DNA of 46,829 nt from DASUZB01 sp036377075 (GCA_036377075.1 DASUZB010000220.1:1-46829), one strand, 5' to 3'. Counted from the stretch's first letter, positions 32,625-41,468 are shown. Notes: a model not told the origin generated them from the letters alone. A program made the numbers and translations.

Positions 32625-33476
32625 ATGCCTGAGCCGATCCTTGCCTTCACCCGGGTGAGCAAGCGGTTCGCCGACGGCACGGTCGCACTTGCCGGCGTCG
32701 ACCTGCGCGTCGCTCCCGGTGAGTTCGTCAGCGTCGTCGGCCCTTCGGGTTGCGGCAAGAGCACCCTGCTTCGCATCGCCTCGGGCTTGAGCGAGGCGAG
32801 CGAGGGGACCGTCACGGTCGGCACCGACCGGCCCGGCTACGTCTTCCAGGACCCGACGCTGCTGCCGTGGCGGACGGTCCAGGCCAACGTCGAGCTCTTC
32901 GCCGAGTTGCACGGCCTGCCGAAGGAGGAGCGCAGGCGCCGGGCCAACGAGGCGATCGACCTCGTCGGCCTGAGCGAGTTCGCCGGCCACCGGCCGCGCG
33001 CGCTCTCGGGGGGCATGCGCATGCGGGCCTCGCTGGCCCGCTCGCTGACCCTCAAGCCGAAGCTGTTCCTGTTCGACGAGCCGTTCGGCGCGCTGGACGA
33101 GATCACCAGGCAGCGGCTCAACGACGAGCTGCTCGGGCTGTTCCTCACCGAGCGGTTCGCCGCACTGTTCGTGACCCACTCGGTGACCGAGGCGGTCTTC
33201 ATGTCCACCAGGGTGGTGGTCATGTCGGGCCGTCCCGGCCAGGTGCGGGGCGACTTCGCCGTGCCGTTCGACTACCCTCGCGCGCCCGAGCTCCGCTTCT
33301 CCGAGCCGTTCGCCCACCTCGCCGGCGACGTGTCCGCCTGCCTCCGCGGCGAGCCCCGCTCGGCCGACGTCGACGGGGGTTCCGGGGGACTCGAGAGCGA
33401 GGCCTGGACCCAGGTGGCGGGTGACCGCGCAGAGCCGAGCGGTAGTCCCCCGGTCAACAGGGCCGTCAGCCGATGA
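32625..33476 (+). CDS. NitT/TauT-family ABC importer ATP-binding protein with inserted palindromic element
   Basis: The 283-residue ATPase has Walker A GPSGCGKST (39-47), the Q-loop VFQDPTLLPWRTVQANVELF typical of the SsuB/TauB/NrtD family, signature LSGGMRMRASLARSL, Walker B LFLFDEPFGALDE and the H-loop VTHSVTEAV. The normal family end is reached near residue 250 (FAHLAGDVSACLRGE). Residues 253-278 are encoded by a 72-bp palindrome-ended repeat also found in nnrD, followed by only five residues before the stop, which overlaps the permease ATG by four bases. The extra tail is outside the ATPase core and probably tolerated. Confidence 0.95.
   Translation: MPEPILAFTRVSKRFADGTVALAGVDLRVAPGEFVSVVGPSGCGKSTLLRIASGLSEASEGTVTVGTDRPGYVFQDPTLLPWRTVQANVELFAELHGLPKEERRRRANEAIDLVGLSEFAGHRPRALSGGMRMRASLARSLTLKPKLFLFDEPFGALDEITRQRLNDELLGLFLTERFAALFVTHSVTEAVFMSTRVVVMSGRPGQVRGDFAVPFDYPRAPELRFSEPFAHLAGDVSACLRGEPRSADVDGGSGGLESEAWTQVAGDRAEPSGSPPVNRAVSR
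33382..33453 (+). repeat. 72-bp palindrome-ended, in-frame protein-coding element, copy A
   Basis: It is bounded by perfect 10-bp inverted repeats CCGGGGGACT (33382-33391) and AGTCCCCCGG (33444-33453). The same 72-base length and 62 identical bases (by hand count) are found in reverse orientation at 45812-45883 inside nnrD. Similarity goes on for some bases outside the repeats. In both genes the codon phase is the same. The encoded peptide is SGGLESEAWTQ, then VAGDRAEPSGSPPVN. See the copy B entry for the compensated base pair. Confidence 0.85.
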
Positions 33477-34357
33477 GCCTCCGCGCCGACCGCTCCGCCC
33501 CGGCCGAGGCGACCGCGCTGGGGCCGGCGCCGACCACCTCCCGCCTGGTGCCGCGCCTGCGCGGACGCTGGCTGTCGGCGTGGACGCCGCCGTTCCTCGT
33601 GTTCCTCGCCGTGATCGGGCTGTGGTACTTCGTCAGCTACGTGCTGCTCGACCCGCAGCGCCGCTTCCTGGTCCCGCCGCCGCACGCGGTCATCCAGGTC
33701 AGCTTCTTCGACCTGGACAACCTCGAGGAGCTGATGGCCGCGCTCTGGCTGTCGACCAAGGTCGCCTTCCTCGGCCTGGCCATCGCCATCGTCATCGGGC
33801 TGGTGCTGGCGGTGGCCATGAGCCAGGCCCACTGGATCGAGCGGTCCGTCTACCCCTACGCGGTGATGACCCAGACGGTCCCGATCCTGGCCTGCGTGCC
33901 GCTGTTCGGCTTCTGGTGGGGCTTCGGCTTCCAGAGCCGCGTCCTCGTCTGCATCATCATCGCGTTGTTCCCGATCATCGCCAACACGCTGTTCGGCTTG
34001 CAGTCGGTGAACGAGGAGCACCACGACCTGTTCACGCTGCACGGCGCGAGCCGGCTCACCCGACTGTGGAAGCTGCAGTTCCCTGCCGCGCTGCCCTCGA
34101 TCTTCACCGGCCTCCGCATCTCGGCCGGCCTGGCCGTGATCGGCGCGATCGTGGGCGACGAGTTCTTCAAGCAGGGCGATCCGGGCATCGGCATCCTGAT
34201 CGACCTGTACCGCTCGAGGCTCCAGTCGGAGCAGATGATCGCGGCGATCCTGGTCTCGTCACTGCTCGGCATCGTCGTCTTCTGGTTCTTCGGCTTCCTT
34301 GCGCGGCGGGTGGTCGGCGGCTGGCACGAGTCCGGCGGCGGGCTCGGCCGCTCCTAG
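33473..34357 (+). CDS. NitT/TauT-family ABC importer permease
   Basis: The 294-residue protein has about six membrane helices, starting with PFLVFLAVIGLWYFVSYVLL near residue 40. The binding-protein-dependent transport signature region is LFTLHGASRLTRLWKLQFPA followed by ALPSIFTGLRISAGLAVIGA, where the EAA-type loop reads HGASRLTRLWKLQFP. GDEFFKQGDPGIG near the end is a conserved SsuC/TauC-type loop. Its ATG overlaps the ATPase stop (ATGA). It imports the ligand of the following binding protein. Confidence 0.95.
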   Translation: MSLRADRSAPAEATALGPAPTTSRLVPRLRGRWLSAWTPPFLVFLAVIGLWYFVSYVLLDPQRRFLVPPPHAVIQVSFFDLDNLEELMAALWLSTKVAFLGLAIAIVIGLVLAVAMSQAHWIERSVYPYAVMTQTVPILACVPLFGFWWGFGFQSRVLVCIIIALFPIIANTLFGLQSVNEEHHDLFTLHGASRLTRLWKLQFPAALPSIFTGLRISAGLAVIGAIVGDEFFKQGDPGIGILIDLYRSRLQSEQMIAAILVSSLLGIVVFWFFGFLARRVVGGWHESGGGLGRS

Positions 34358-34409
34358 CAATCGAACGACCTCGGTGGGATTTCAGCATTCGACTACAGGA
34401 GGAGGGCAA

Positions 34410-35576
34410 GTGCGCGGAATTCGCCTCGGCTTGGTGGTTCTGCTCGTAGCCGTCATCGGCCTGGCAGCCTGCTCGAGCGGCAACGGTGGGAAGAGCCAGA
34501 GCCAGACGCCGGTCCAGCAGGCGTCGAGCGACCGGCTCAACCTCAAGGGCGACTGCCCCGACACGGTCGTGGTGCAGACCGACTGGGACCCGGAGTCGGA
34601 GTACGGCGTCTACTACCACATGCTCGGGCCCGACCCGAAGATCGACAAGGCCAAGAAGCGGATCACCGGCAGGCTGGTGGCCGAAGGGCAGGACACCGGC
34701 GTCCAGCTCGAGATCCGCGCGGGCGGCCCCTCGATCGGCTTCGAGCCGGTGACCTCGCAGCTGTACAAGGACGACAAGATCACGCTCGGCCAGATCTCGA
34801 CCGACGAGGCGATCCGCACCTCCGCCAAGCAGCCGACCCTCGCCGTGGTGGCGCCGATGGAGATCGGCCCGTTCATGATCATGTGGGACCCGAAGCAGTA
34901 CCCGCAGTTCAACATCATCGCCGACATCGGCCAGACCGACGTCAAAGTGTTCTACTTCCAGGCCGACACCTACATGGAGTACCTGCTCGGCGCGGGCATC
35001 CTCCGCAAGTCCCAGGTCGACGGCAGCTACGACGGGAAGCCGGGCAACTTCGTGGCCTCGGGCGGCAAGATCGCCCAGGCCGGCTTCGCCACCTCCGAGC
35101 CGTACATCTACGAGCACGAGGTTCCCCAGTGGGACAAGCCGGTGAAGTACGCGCTGGTCAACGACACCGGCTACCCGATGTACCCGCAGGCGCTGTCGAT
35201 CCGCGCCGGCGACAAGGACAAGCTGGCGCCCTGCCTCAAGAAGCTGGTGCCGATCATCCAGCGCGCCCAGATCGACTTCATCAAGAACCCCGACCAGACC
35301 AACAAGCTGATCGTGGACCTGGTGAAGCAGTACAAGACCGGCTGGCAGTACTCGCCCGGCCTGGCGAACTACGCCGTCACCAAGATGCGCCAGGACTTCA
35401 TCAACAACGGCCCTGACAAGACCCTCGGCAACTTCGAGACCAGCCGGGTGCAGCGCATGATCGACATCGTCACGCCCATCTTCGTCGCCCAGAAGAAGCC
35501 GCCCAAGCAGGGCCTCAAGCCGTCGGACATCGCCACCAACGAGTTCATCGACCCGAGCATCGGGATCACGGGATGA
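34410..35576 (+). CDS. ABC importer substrate-binding lipoprotein (NMT1/SsuA-like)
   Basis: The 388-residue protein starts (V)RGIRLGLVVLLVAVIGLAAC, with lipobox LAAC (Cys21), behind a strong AGGAGGAGGG site. The mature part has DTVVVQTDWDPESEYGVYYH at the first binding strand, KITLGQISTDEAIRTSA, and FVASGGKIAQAGFATSEPYI, the alternating fold of NMT1/THI5-type periplasmic-binding proteins used for sulfonates, nitrate, thiamine precursors and similar small molecules. YALVNDTGYPMYPQALSIRA is close to related pyrimidine/aromatic binders in pattern, but I cannot assign a ligand. Its stop overlaps the oxygenase ATG (ATGA). Confidence 0.92.
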   Translation: MRGIRLGLVVLLVAVIGLAACSSGNGGKSQSQTPVQQASSDRLNLKGDCPDTVVVQTDWDPESEYGVYYHMLGPDPKIDKAKKRITGRLVAEGQDTGVQLEIRAGGPSIGFEPVTSQLYKDDKITLGQISTDEAIRTSAKQPTLAVVAPMEIGPFMIMWDPKQYPQFNIIADIGQTDVKVFYFQADTYMEYLLGAGILRKSQVDGSYDGKPGNFVASGGKIAQAGFATSEPYIYEHEVPQWDKPVKYALVNDTGYPMYPQALSIRAGDKDKLAPCLKKLVPIIQRAQIDFIKNPDQTNKLIVDLVKQYKTGWQYSPGLANYAVTKMRQDFINNGPDKTLGNFETSRVQRMIDIVTPIFVAQKKPPKQGLKPSDIATNEFIDPSIGITG

Positions 35577-36619
35577 GCGCGCCGAAGATCGCCGAGGAGC
35601 TGCGCGCCGACCGCATCCCGGTCGAGCAGGTCCCGGTGGTCGACTTCACGGCCTTCCGCACGGGCGGGCCGGCGGAGCGCAAGCGCGTGGCGCTCGAGCT
35701 CGCCGGCGCGTTCCGCAACGTCGGCTTCGCCTACCTGGCCGGCCACGGGGTCGACCAGGACCTGATCGACCGGACCTTCGCCGAGGCGGGCAGCTTCTTC
35801 GCGCTCCCGCACGACCAGAAGGCGGAGGTGTCGGTCGAGAAGTCCCCGTGCGACCGCGGCTGGTTCGACTACGGCATGGAGAACCTGGACCCGGACAAGC
35901 AGGAGGAGGGCGACCTCAAGGAGGGGTACCGGATCGGCAACGACCTGTCCCCCGACCACCCGCTCGTCCGGCGAGGGCTGCCGTTCCACGGGCCGAACCA
36001 GTGGCCGGAGGGCGTGCCCCGGTTCCGGTCGACGATGGAGGAGTACTTCGCGGCGGTGCACCACCTGGCGGGGCAGGTGACCCACGCGGTCGCGATGGCG
36101 CTGGAGCTGCCGGAGGACTTCTTCGACGCCTGGTTCACCAACCCGATGGTGATCATGAGCCCGCTCCACTACCCGCCGCAGGAGGCGCAGGACGGCGGGG
36201 AGATCAGCGAGGCGCGCATCGGCGCGGGGGCGCACTCCGACTACGGTTGCCTCGCGCTGCTCGCCCAGGACGACAAGGGCGGCCTGCAGGTCCGCAACGC
36301 GGCGGGCCGCTGGATCGATGCCAAGCCGGTCCCCGGGGCGTTCGTGGTCAACGTCGGCGACATGCTCGCGCGGTGGACCAACGACCTGTTCCCGCCGACG
36401 CTGCACCGGGTGATCAACACCTCGGGGCTGGACAGGCAGTCGATCCCTTTCTTCTACGACCCGAACCACGACGCGCCGGTCGAGGTGATCGAGACCTGCC
36501 TGGCCGAGGGGGAGAAGCCGCGGTACGAGCCCACCACCTCACTCGCCCACCTGCAGGAACGGTTCGGCGCGACGCTGCCGTACCTGGACGAGGGGCTGGT
36601 GGAGACGCCGGACGGGTGA
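35573..36619 (+). CDS. 2-oxoglutarate/Fe(II)-dependent oxygenase, isopenicillin N synthase-like
   Basis: The 348-residue protein has the DIOX_N domain (VPVVDFTAFRTGGPAERKRV, then NVGFAYLAGHGVDQDLIDRT). Its catalytic jelly-roll core follows: Fe ligands H221-x-D223 in HSDYGCLALL and H278 in TLHRVINTSG, with R288 in RQSIPFFYDP as the 2-oxoglutarate anchor. All ligands are present, so it should be active. Its ATG overlaps the binding-protein stop, tying it to the importer: the most direct reading is uptake of a small molecule followed by oxidative cleavage or hydroxylation, as TauD does for taurine, although TauD is a different oxygenase branch. The substrate is unknown. Confidence 0.93.
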   Translation: MSAPKIAEELRADRIPVEQVPVVDFTAFRTGGPAERKRVALELAGAFRNVGFAYLAGHGVDQDLIDRTFAEAGSFFALPHDQKAEVSVEKSPCDRGWFDYGMENLDPDKQEEGDLKEGYRIGNDLSPDHPLVRRGLPFHGPNQWPEGVPRFRSTMEEYFAAVHHLAGQVTHAVAMALELPEDFFDAWFTNPMVIMSPLHYPPQEAQDGGEISEARIGAGAHSDYGCLALLAQDDKGGLQVRNAAGRWIDAKPVPGAFVVNVGDMLARWTNDLFPPTLHRVINTSGLDRQSIPFFYDPNHDAPVEVIETCLAEGEKPRYEPTTSLAHLQERFGATLPYLDEGLVETPDG

Positions 36620-36640
36620 CCGCTCGCTGGCGGACGGCGA

Positions 36641-36696
36641 CGCCCGCGCCTGGTCCGGGGTCCGAGGGCTCAGGCTCGATCGGCTAGGCGCGGGCG
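36641..36696. terminator. Inverted repeat between the convergent oxygenase and binding-protein genes
   Basis: CGCCCGCGCCT (36641-36651) and AGGCGCGGGCG (36686-36696) are perfect 11-bp complements with a 34-base loop. The right arm contains the stop codon of the minus-strand gene. It lies in the 64-base convergent gap and can serve both genes as a stem terminator; there is no T tract. Confidence 0.5.
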
Positions 36697-37967
36697 TTGG
36701 ACAACGGCCAGACGACCCTGGTCAGCCCCAGCTCGCGCGGGAAGATCACCCGGAACGACCCTTGCAGGTACTGCTCGACCAGGCCGGTCGCCAGCGTGTT
36801 CTGGTGCGTCGTCGCGTCGAAGCGGACACCGCTCCACGGCATGATGGTGCTGCGACCAGGGACGTCGAGGCTGAGCAGGGCGGTGCGGATGCGGTCGGGC
36901 TCCAGCGAGTGGGCGTGGTCGATCGCGGTGGCCAGGGTGAGCACCGCCGTGAACGTGCCGGCCGCGACGTCGCTCATCTGCGTGTGGTAGCTGTCCTCGT
37001 AGAGGCTCACGACCGCCTTGCTGGCCGGGTTCCGCGTTGCCGCCTCACGCGACCACGGGGTGGAGCCGAGCAGGCCCGCGCCGTGCTGGACGAAGTTCTG
37101 CAGCGCGGGCGGCTGCTTGAAGCCGGCACCGAGGGTGAAGATCCCCGCCGGCGTGAAGCCGGGCGCGGCGAACGCGTTCACGATCTTCTGGGCGTCGACT
37201 GGCTGGTCGGCGATGAGGATGACCACGTCGGGCTGCGCCGCCCGGACCCTCGCCACCGACGCGCCGGGGTCCCTGCCCGGACCGGGCGGGAAGCTGACCG
37301 GACCCTGCGGGACGATCTGGTAGCCACCCTCGCTCGCGAGCCCGTTGGTCGCCGCGGCCAGTCCGTTGCTCGGGGCGTCGTCCGCGTAGAGGACGCCGAG
37401 CCGCCTCGTCCTGGCGCCGGCGGCCGCCTGCTGCCCAAGGGTCGAGAAGACGGCCTCGCCGAGCGACCGGTCGGTCGGCCCGGTGCGGAAGAACCAGTCG
37501 AGGCCCCGCTCGGTGAGGAACCCGGCCGACGAGTCGCCGTTGACGAACGGGATCGGGAGCCGCTCGCTCCGCTGGCTGGCCGCTGCGGTGGCGTCCGGGT
37601 CGTACGCCCCGACCAGCCCGGCGACGCCTTGCTGGGTGGCCAGGTGGACCGCCGCGTTGACGGCGTGGTCGGCATCGTGCGTCCCGGTGTCCGCCGGGAT
37701 GATCCTCACGCTGCTGCCCTCCAGCCTGGGCACGTCGAACTCGCTGTTGCGCAGCTGCGCGCCCTCACGGCCGCTGAGCACGGCAGCCGCCAGCATCGCG
37801 CCGTGCACCGCATCGGTGCCCGCGGCCTTCTCGTCCCCGGAGAGCGGCGCCAGCAGGCCGATCCGGATCTCGCCGAGGGTCGGCTGGCTGGGGGGCTGCG
37901 ACGACGAGCAGGCGGTGGCCGCCAACAACACGGCGGCGACGAGGAGGGACCAGATCCAAGTGCGCAT
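36684..37967 (-). CDS. Branched-chain-amino-acid-type ABC substrate-binding lipoprotein
   Basis: The 427-residue protein starts MRTWIWSLLVAAVLLAATAC, a lipoprotein signal with Cys20. It follows the type I periplasmic-binding fold (Peripla_BP_6/LivJ-like): IRIGLLAPLSGDEKAAGTDA with AVHGAMLAAAVLS, IIPADTGTHDADHAVNAAVH, GVAGLVGAYDPDATAAASQR and RLPIPFVNGDSS. The start at 37967 is preferred because GAGAGGG lies about 12 bases upstream; in-frame ATGs at 37979, 37988 and 38000 are possible. No permease or ATPase of the Liv type is next to it, so it is an orphan binding protein, maybe a ligand sensor for the divergent signalling operon. Confidence 0.9.
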   Translation of the reverse strand: MRTWIWSLLVAAVLLAATACSSSQPPSQPTLGEIRIGLLAPLSGDEKAAGTDAVHGAMLAAAVLSGREGAQLRNSEFDVPRLEGSSVRIIPADTGTHDADHAVNAAVHLATQQGVAGLVGAYDPDATAAASQRSERLPIPFVNGDSSAGFLTERGLDWFFRTGPTDRSLGEAVFSTLGQQAAAGARTRRLGVLYADDAPSNGLAAATNGLASEGGYQIVPQGPVSFPPGPGRDPGASVARVRAAQPDVVILIADQPVDAQKIVNAFAAPGFTPAGIFTLGAGFKQPPALQNFVQHGAGLLGSTPWSREAATRNPASKAVVSLYEDSYHTQMSDVAAGTFTAVLTLATAIDHAHSLEPDRIRTALLSLDVPGRSTIMPWSGVRFDATTHQNTLATGLVEQYLQGSFRVIFPRELGLTRVVWPLSNARA

Positions 37968-38014
37968 AAACTGGGTCATCCCTCTCATCAAGAGCACCAT
38001 CCGGCTGACGCGCT

Positions 38015-38044
38015 ACATTGCTTTGCAGCGCGATATGGTGTCAA
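38015..38044 (-). promoter_or_regulatory. Promoter of the orphan binding-protein gene
   Basis: On the minus strand TTGACA (complement of 38039-38044), an 18-base spacer and CAATGT (complement of 38015-38020) make a good promoter. GCGCT and AGCGC flank the -10 as a small inverted repeat (38011-38031 region). The rest of the 283-base divergent gap has no gene. On the plus strand TAGGCT at 38225-38230 is a likely -10 for the sensor-kinase gene, giving a leader of about 14 bases. Confidence 0.55.
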
Positions 38045-38250
38045 CTTCCCCGGACCAAGTCCGCGAGGCGCGCGCTCCTCCCCCGCCGCACGTTCAGGGC
38101 AAGTTCGTGCAAGTCGTGACGCGGCCACCCGCGATACACCGCTCGCCCTGGCGTCGGCGTCAGCGCAGGAGCACGGCTCTGTGGTCGGGTGCGGCGCCGC
38201 ACGCCCGCCGCACGCCCAGGATCGTAGGCTCGAGCAGGTGAGGGGAGCAG

Positions 38251-41004
38251 GTGGCCCAGTTCCGGCTGACTGAGACGAGGGTGCAGGACCCAGAACGAAT
38301 CGGACTGGCGGGCCGTGGGGTACGGAATGCGGGCCAGCGGCTGGCCCGTCTGCGCAACTGGCGCGTCCGCTCCAAGCTGATCGCGGTGCTCGTGATCCCT
38401 GCCGTGGCCTTCCTCGTGGTGGCCGGCCTCGGGATCGGGACCACGATCCGGGACGCCCAGGCGTTCGACCGGGGCAGCCGCCTGGCCGGGCTCGGACGCC
38501 AGGCCACCGCGCTCGCCCACGAGCTCCAGTCGGAGCGTGACCGCACCGCGGGGTACATCGACAGCAGGCGCAGGGCCGACGTCGGCGCCGGCCTGATCGC
38601 CGACCAGAGGTCCGTCGACCAGGCCGCCGTCGCCTACCGGGAGGCCGAGTCCGGCCTCCACGACCGCCTCGGCGCGCGGCTGCAGGGCAAGCTCGACGCC
38701 GTCCTCGCACAACTCGCCCAGCTCGGCAGCCTCCGCTCGGCGATCGCCTCGGGGTCGCTGACGCGGCAGGCGATCTTCGACGAGTACTCCCAGATCATCG
38801 GGGCGCTCCTCAGCGTGGACGCCGAGATCGCCCAGCCGGGTGGCGACGAGGAACTGGACCAGAGCGTCCGGGCGCTGAACGACCTCTCGCGGGCCAAGGA
38901 GGTCAGCGCGCAGATCCGCGGCACCCTCTACGCGATCGCGTTCCGGGGGAGCTTCGCCTTCGGCGAGGCGCAGCGGTTCGCGGACCTGGTCGCCCAGCAG
39001 CAGGCCGCGCTGAACCAGTTCCAGGCGGAGGCGAACGAGCAGCAGCGCACCCTGTACGCCAACCTCGTCAGGGGGCAGGCGGTCCTGACCGCGTTCCGCA
39101 CCCAGCAGGCGGCACAGGACCGGCAGTCGAGCCCGCGCCTCGGCATCGACCCGCAGCAGTGGTTCGCGGCCACCACCATCGAGGTGGAGGTGATGCGAGC
39201 GGTCGAGTCGCAGCTGCTCGACGACGTCATCAAGCAGAGCCAGGACCTCAGCGCTGCGGCCAAGCGCCGGTCCACCACCAACGCCGTGCTGATCGCGGTG
39301 ATCCTCGGCGTCGCGCTGCTCGCCCTGCTGGTGGTCGCGCGCTCGATGGCCGGGCCGCTGCAGCGCCTGCGGTCGCGCGCGCTCGACGTCGCCGAGCACC
39401 GCCTACCCCAGGCGGTGGAGCGGCTGAGCACCTCGGAACGCGGGGACCTGGACATCCGGGTGGAGCCGATCGGCATCCAGTCCCAGGACGAGATCGGCCA
39501 GGTCGCCCAGGCCGTCGACGCCATCCAGCAGGTCGCCGTGCAGCTCGCCACCGAGCAGGCCGCGCTGCGCCAGTCGATCGGCGACATGTTCACCAACCTG
39601 GCGCTCCGCTCCCAGACCCTGATCGACCGCCAGCTCGAGCTGATCGAGGACCTGGAACGCAACGAGGAGTCGCCTGAGCTGCTCGACCAGCTCTTCCGCC
39701 TCGACCACCTGGCCACCCGCATGCGGCGCAACGCGGAGGACCTGATCGTGCTCTCGGGCGCCGAGACGAGCCGCCACTGGTCCCAGCCGATGACCCTGGT
39801 CGACGTGGTGCGGGCGGCGGTCGCCGAGGTGGAGGAGTACCAGCGCGTGGAGCTGCTGCCGCTGGCGGAGATCGAGATCACCGGGAACGCCTCGATCGAC
39901 ATCATCCACCTGCTGGCCGAGCTGGTGGAGAACGCCACCGTGTTCTCGCCGCCGACCACCAAGGTCCAGATCGCCGGCCAGGCGGTCCCCCACGGCTACG
40001 TCATCGAGATCGAGGACCGCGGCCTCGGCATGAGCGAGGAGGAGCTGCTGGTCGCGAACGAGCGGCTGGCCAACCCGCCGGAGATCGACTTCGCCCTCTC
40101 GCGCGTGCTCGGCCTCTACGTGGTCGGGCGGCTCGCCCAGCGGCACGGCATCAGGGTGCAGCTGCGCCACTCCTGGTACGGAGGGATCACCGCGCTCACC
40201 CTGCTGCCACACTCGGTGTTGGTCTGGTCCGACGACCTGCAGGCGATGCCCGAGCCGGTGGCGGTTCCTCAGGGCGAGCTGCCATCGCCGCCGCCCGAGC
40301 AGCACCCGGCGATCAGGCGGCGGCCCGTGCAACCAGCCGTCGAGGCGGGCGACCGCCTGCCGATCTTCGAGGCCGCCCGGTCGGAGTGGTTCGTCGAAGA
40401 GCACTCCGACGAGCAGCCCGAACAGCACGGCCCGCCCGAGTGGCATCAGCCCGAGCCGACCGAGCCGCCTGGTTCGTTCCAGCCGTTCCAGCCGTCCGAG
40501 CCCGCCGGGCGGCACGAGCAGCCCGCTCCGCCGCCGCTGCCGGTGCGCCCGAAGGCACAGCCGCGCCCGCCGGCGCCCGCCTTCCCCGAGCCGTCGCCGG
40601 TCGCCGAGCCGCCCCTGATCCCGGAGGTCGACCGCCCGATGCCGCCCTTCCGTCTTCCCGGCTTCCAGCGCCAGAGACTGGCGGCGGATGCCGGCGTCCC
40701 GCAGCAGCAGCCCGAGGCGCAGCAGCCCGAAGCGCAGCAGCCCGAGGCCGAGCCGGCGGCGCCGGGCGGTGGCGCCGACCCCCAGTCGGTGCGCCTCACC
40801 GGGGCTGGGCTGCCACGGCGGGTGCCACGGGCCAACCTCGCCCCCGGAATCTCCGCCACCCCGCCGACGGACCCACCCGACAGGGGCGGCCGCTCCCCGG
40901 ACGAGGTCCGCAGCATCCTGTCCAACTACCGTAGCGGGCTCGAGCGGGGCCGCCTGGCCGCCAGCGACCTCGAGGCAAGCGACCTTCCTGACGAGGTGCC
41001 CTGA
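38251..41004 (+). CDS. CvnA-type sensor histidine kinase with NIT-like domain
   Basis: The 917-residue protein has a membrane helix near 42-64. An extracytoplasmic helical domain with ATALAHELQSERDRTAGYID is typical of nitrate/nitrite-sensing NIT domains, and a second helix lies near 344-364 (LIAVILGVALLALLVVA). A HAMP segment and the helix FRLDHLATRMRRNAEDLIVL with the likely phospho-acceptor His486 follow. The ATPase domain has ELVENATVFSPP (N-box), IEDRGLGMSEEEL and LGLYVVGRLAQRHGI. The last 230 residues are a Pro/Glu/Gln-rich disordered tail. GTG 38251 has GGGGAG upstream. With the next two genes it matches the start of an actinobacterial conservon. Confidence 0.93.
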   Translation: MAQFRLTETRVQDPERIGLAGRGVRNAGQRLARLRNWRVRSKLIAVLVIPAVAFLVVAGLGIGTTIRDAQAFDRGSRLAGLGRQATALAHELQSERDRTAGYIDSRRRADVGAGLIADQRSVDQAAVAYREAESGLHDRLGARLQGKLDAVLAQLAQLGSLRSAIASGSLTRQAIFDEYSQIIGALLSVDAEIAQPGGDEELDQSVRALNDLSRAKEVSAQIRGTLYAIAFRGSFAFGEAQRFADLVAQQQAALNQFQAEANEQQRTLYANLVRGQAVLTAFRTQQAAQDRQSSPRLGIDPQQWFAATTIEVEVMRAVESQLLDDVIKQSQDLSAAAKRRSTTNAVLIAVILGVALLALLVVARSMAGPLQRLRSRALDVAEHRLPQAVERLSTSERGDLDIRVEPIGIQSQDEIGQVAQAVDAIQQVAVQLATEQAALRQSIGDMFTNLALRSQTLIDRQLELIEDLERNEESPELLDQLFRLDHLATRMRRNAEDLIVLSGAETSRHWSQPMTLVDVVRAAVAEVEEYQRVELLPLAEIEITGNASIDIIHLLAELVENATVFSPPTTKVQIAGQAVPHGYVIEIEDRGLGMSEEELLVANERLANPPEIDFALSRVLGLYVVGRLAQRHGIRVQLRHSWYGGITALTLLPHSVLVWSDDLQAMPEPVAVPQGELPSPPPEQHPAIRRRPVQPAVEAGDRLPIFEAARSEWFVEEHSDEQPEQHGPPEWHQPEPTEPPGSFQPFQPSEPAGRHEQPAPPPLPVRPKAQPRPPAPAFPEPSPVAEPPLIPEVDRPMPPFRLPGFQRQRLAADAGVPQQQPEAQQPEAQQPEAEPAAPGGGADPQSVRLTGAGLPRRVPRANLAPGISATPPTDPPDRGGRSPDEVRSILSNYRSGLERGRLAASDLEASDLPDEVP
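40711..40752 (+). repeat. 15-bp tandem repeat in the kinase tail
   Basis: CCCGAGGCGCAGCAG at 40711-40725 is repeated with one change at 40726-40740 and in part from 40741. It encodes PEAQQ twice and then PEAEP, inside the disordered tail. It is a small in-frame expansion. Confidence 0.8.
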
Positions 41005-41045
41005 CCTCCAGGGCAGTCCGTGGCCGCATCGGGAGGAAGCGACCA

Positions 41046-41468
41046 ATGTCACAGCTCAGCGCCGAAGCTCGCAACCTGAACTGGTTCGTGAGCAACTTCG
41101 CGAGGAGCACGCCGGGTGTTGCCCACGCGGCGGTGGTCACGTCGGACGGCCTGCTGATCGCCGCGTCCGAGCGGCTCGACCGGGAACGCGCCGACCAGCT
41201 TGCGGCGATCACCTCCGGCCTGGTCAGCCTCGCGGCCGGTGCCGCCACCCACCTCAATGGCGGCACCGTCAAGGAGACGGTCGTCGACATGGAGGAGGGC
41301 TTCCTGTTCGTAATGACGATCAGCGACGGCTCCTGCCTCTCGGTGATCGCCACCAAGTCCTGCGAGATCAGCGTGGTCGCCTACGGGATGGCCGTCCTGG
41401 TGGCGCGCGCCAGCCATCTGCTGACCCCAACCCTCCGAGCCGAACTGCAGGCCGCCCTCCAAACATGA
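41046..41468 (+). CDS. Roadblock/LC7-domain protein (CvnB-like)
   Basis: The 140-residue protein is a single Roadblock/LC7 domain: LNWFVSNFARSTPGVAHAAV, VTSDGLLIAASERLDRERAD, GGTVKETVVDMEEGFLFVMT, and SCLSVIATKSCEISVVAYGM. Such proteins bind and regulate small Ras-like GTPases. GGAGG lies nine bases before ATG 41046. It lies 41 bases after the kinase gene and 24 bases before the DUF742 gene, the order seen in Streptomyces conservons (CvnA-B-C-D). Confidence 0.95.
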   Translation: MSQLSAEARNLNWFVSNFARSTPGVAHAAVVTSDGLLIAASERLDRERADQLAAITSGLVSLAAGAATHLNGGTVKETVVDMEEGFLFVMTISDGSCLSVIATKSCEISVVAYGMAVLVARASHLLTPTLRAELQAALQT

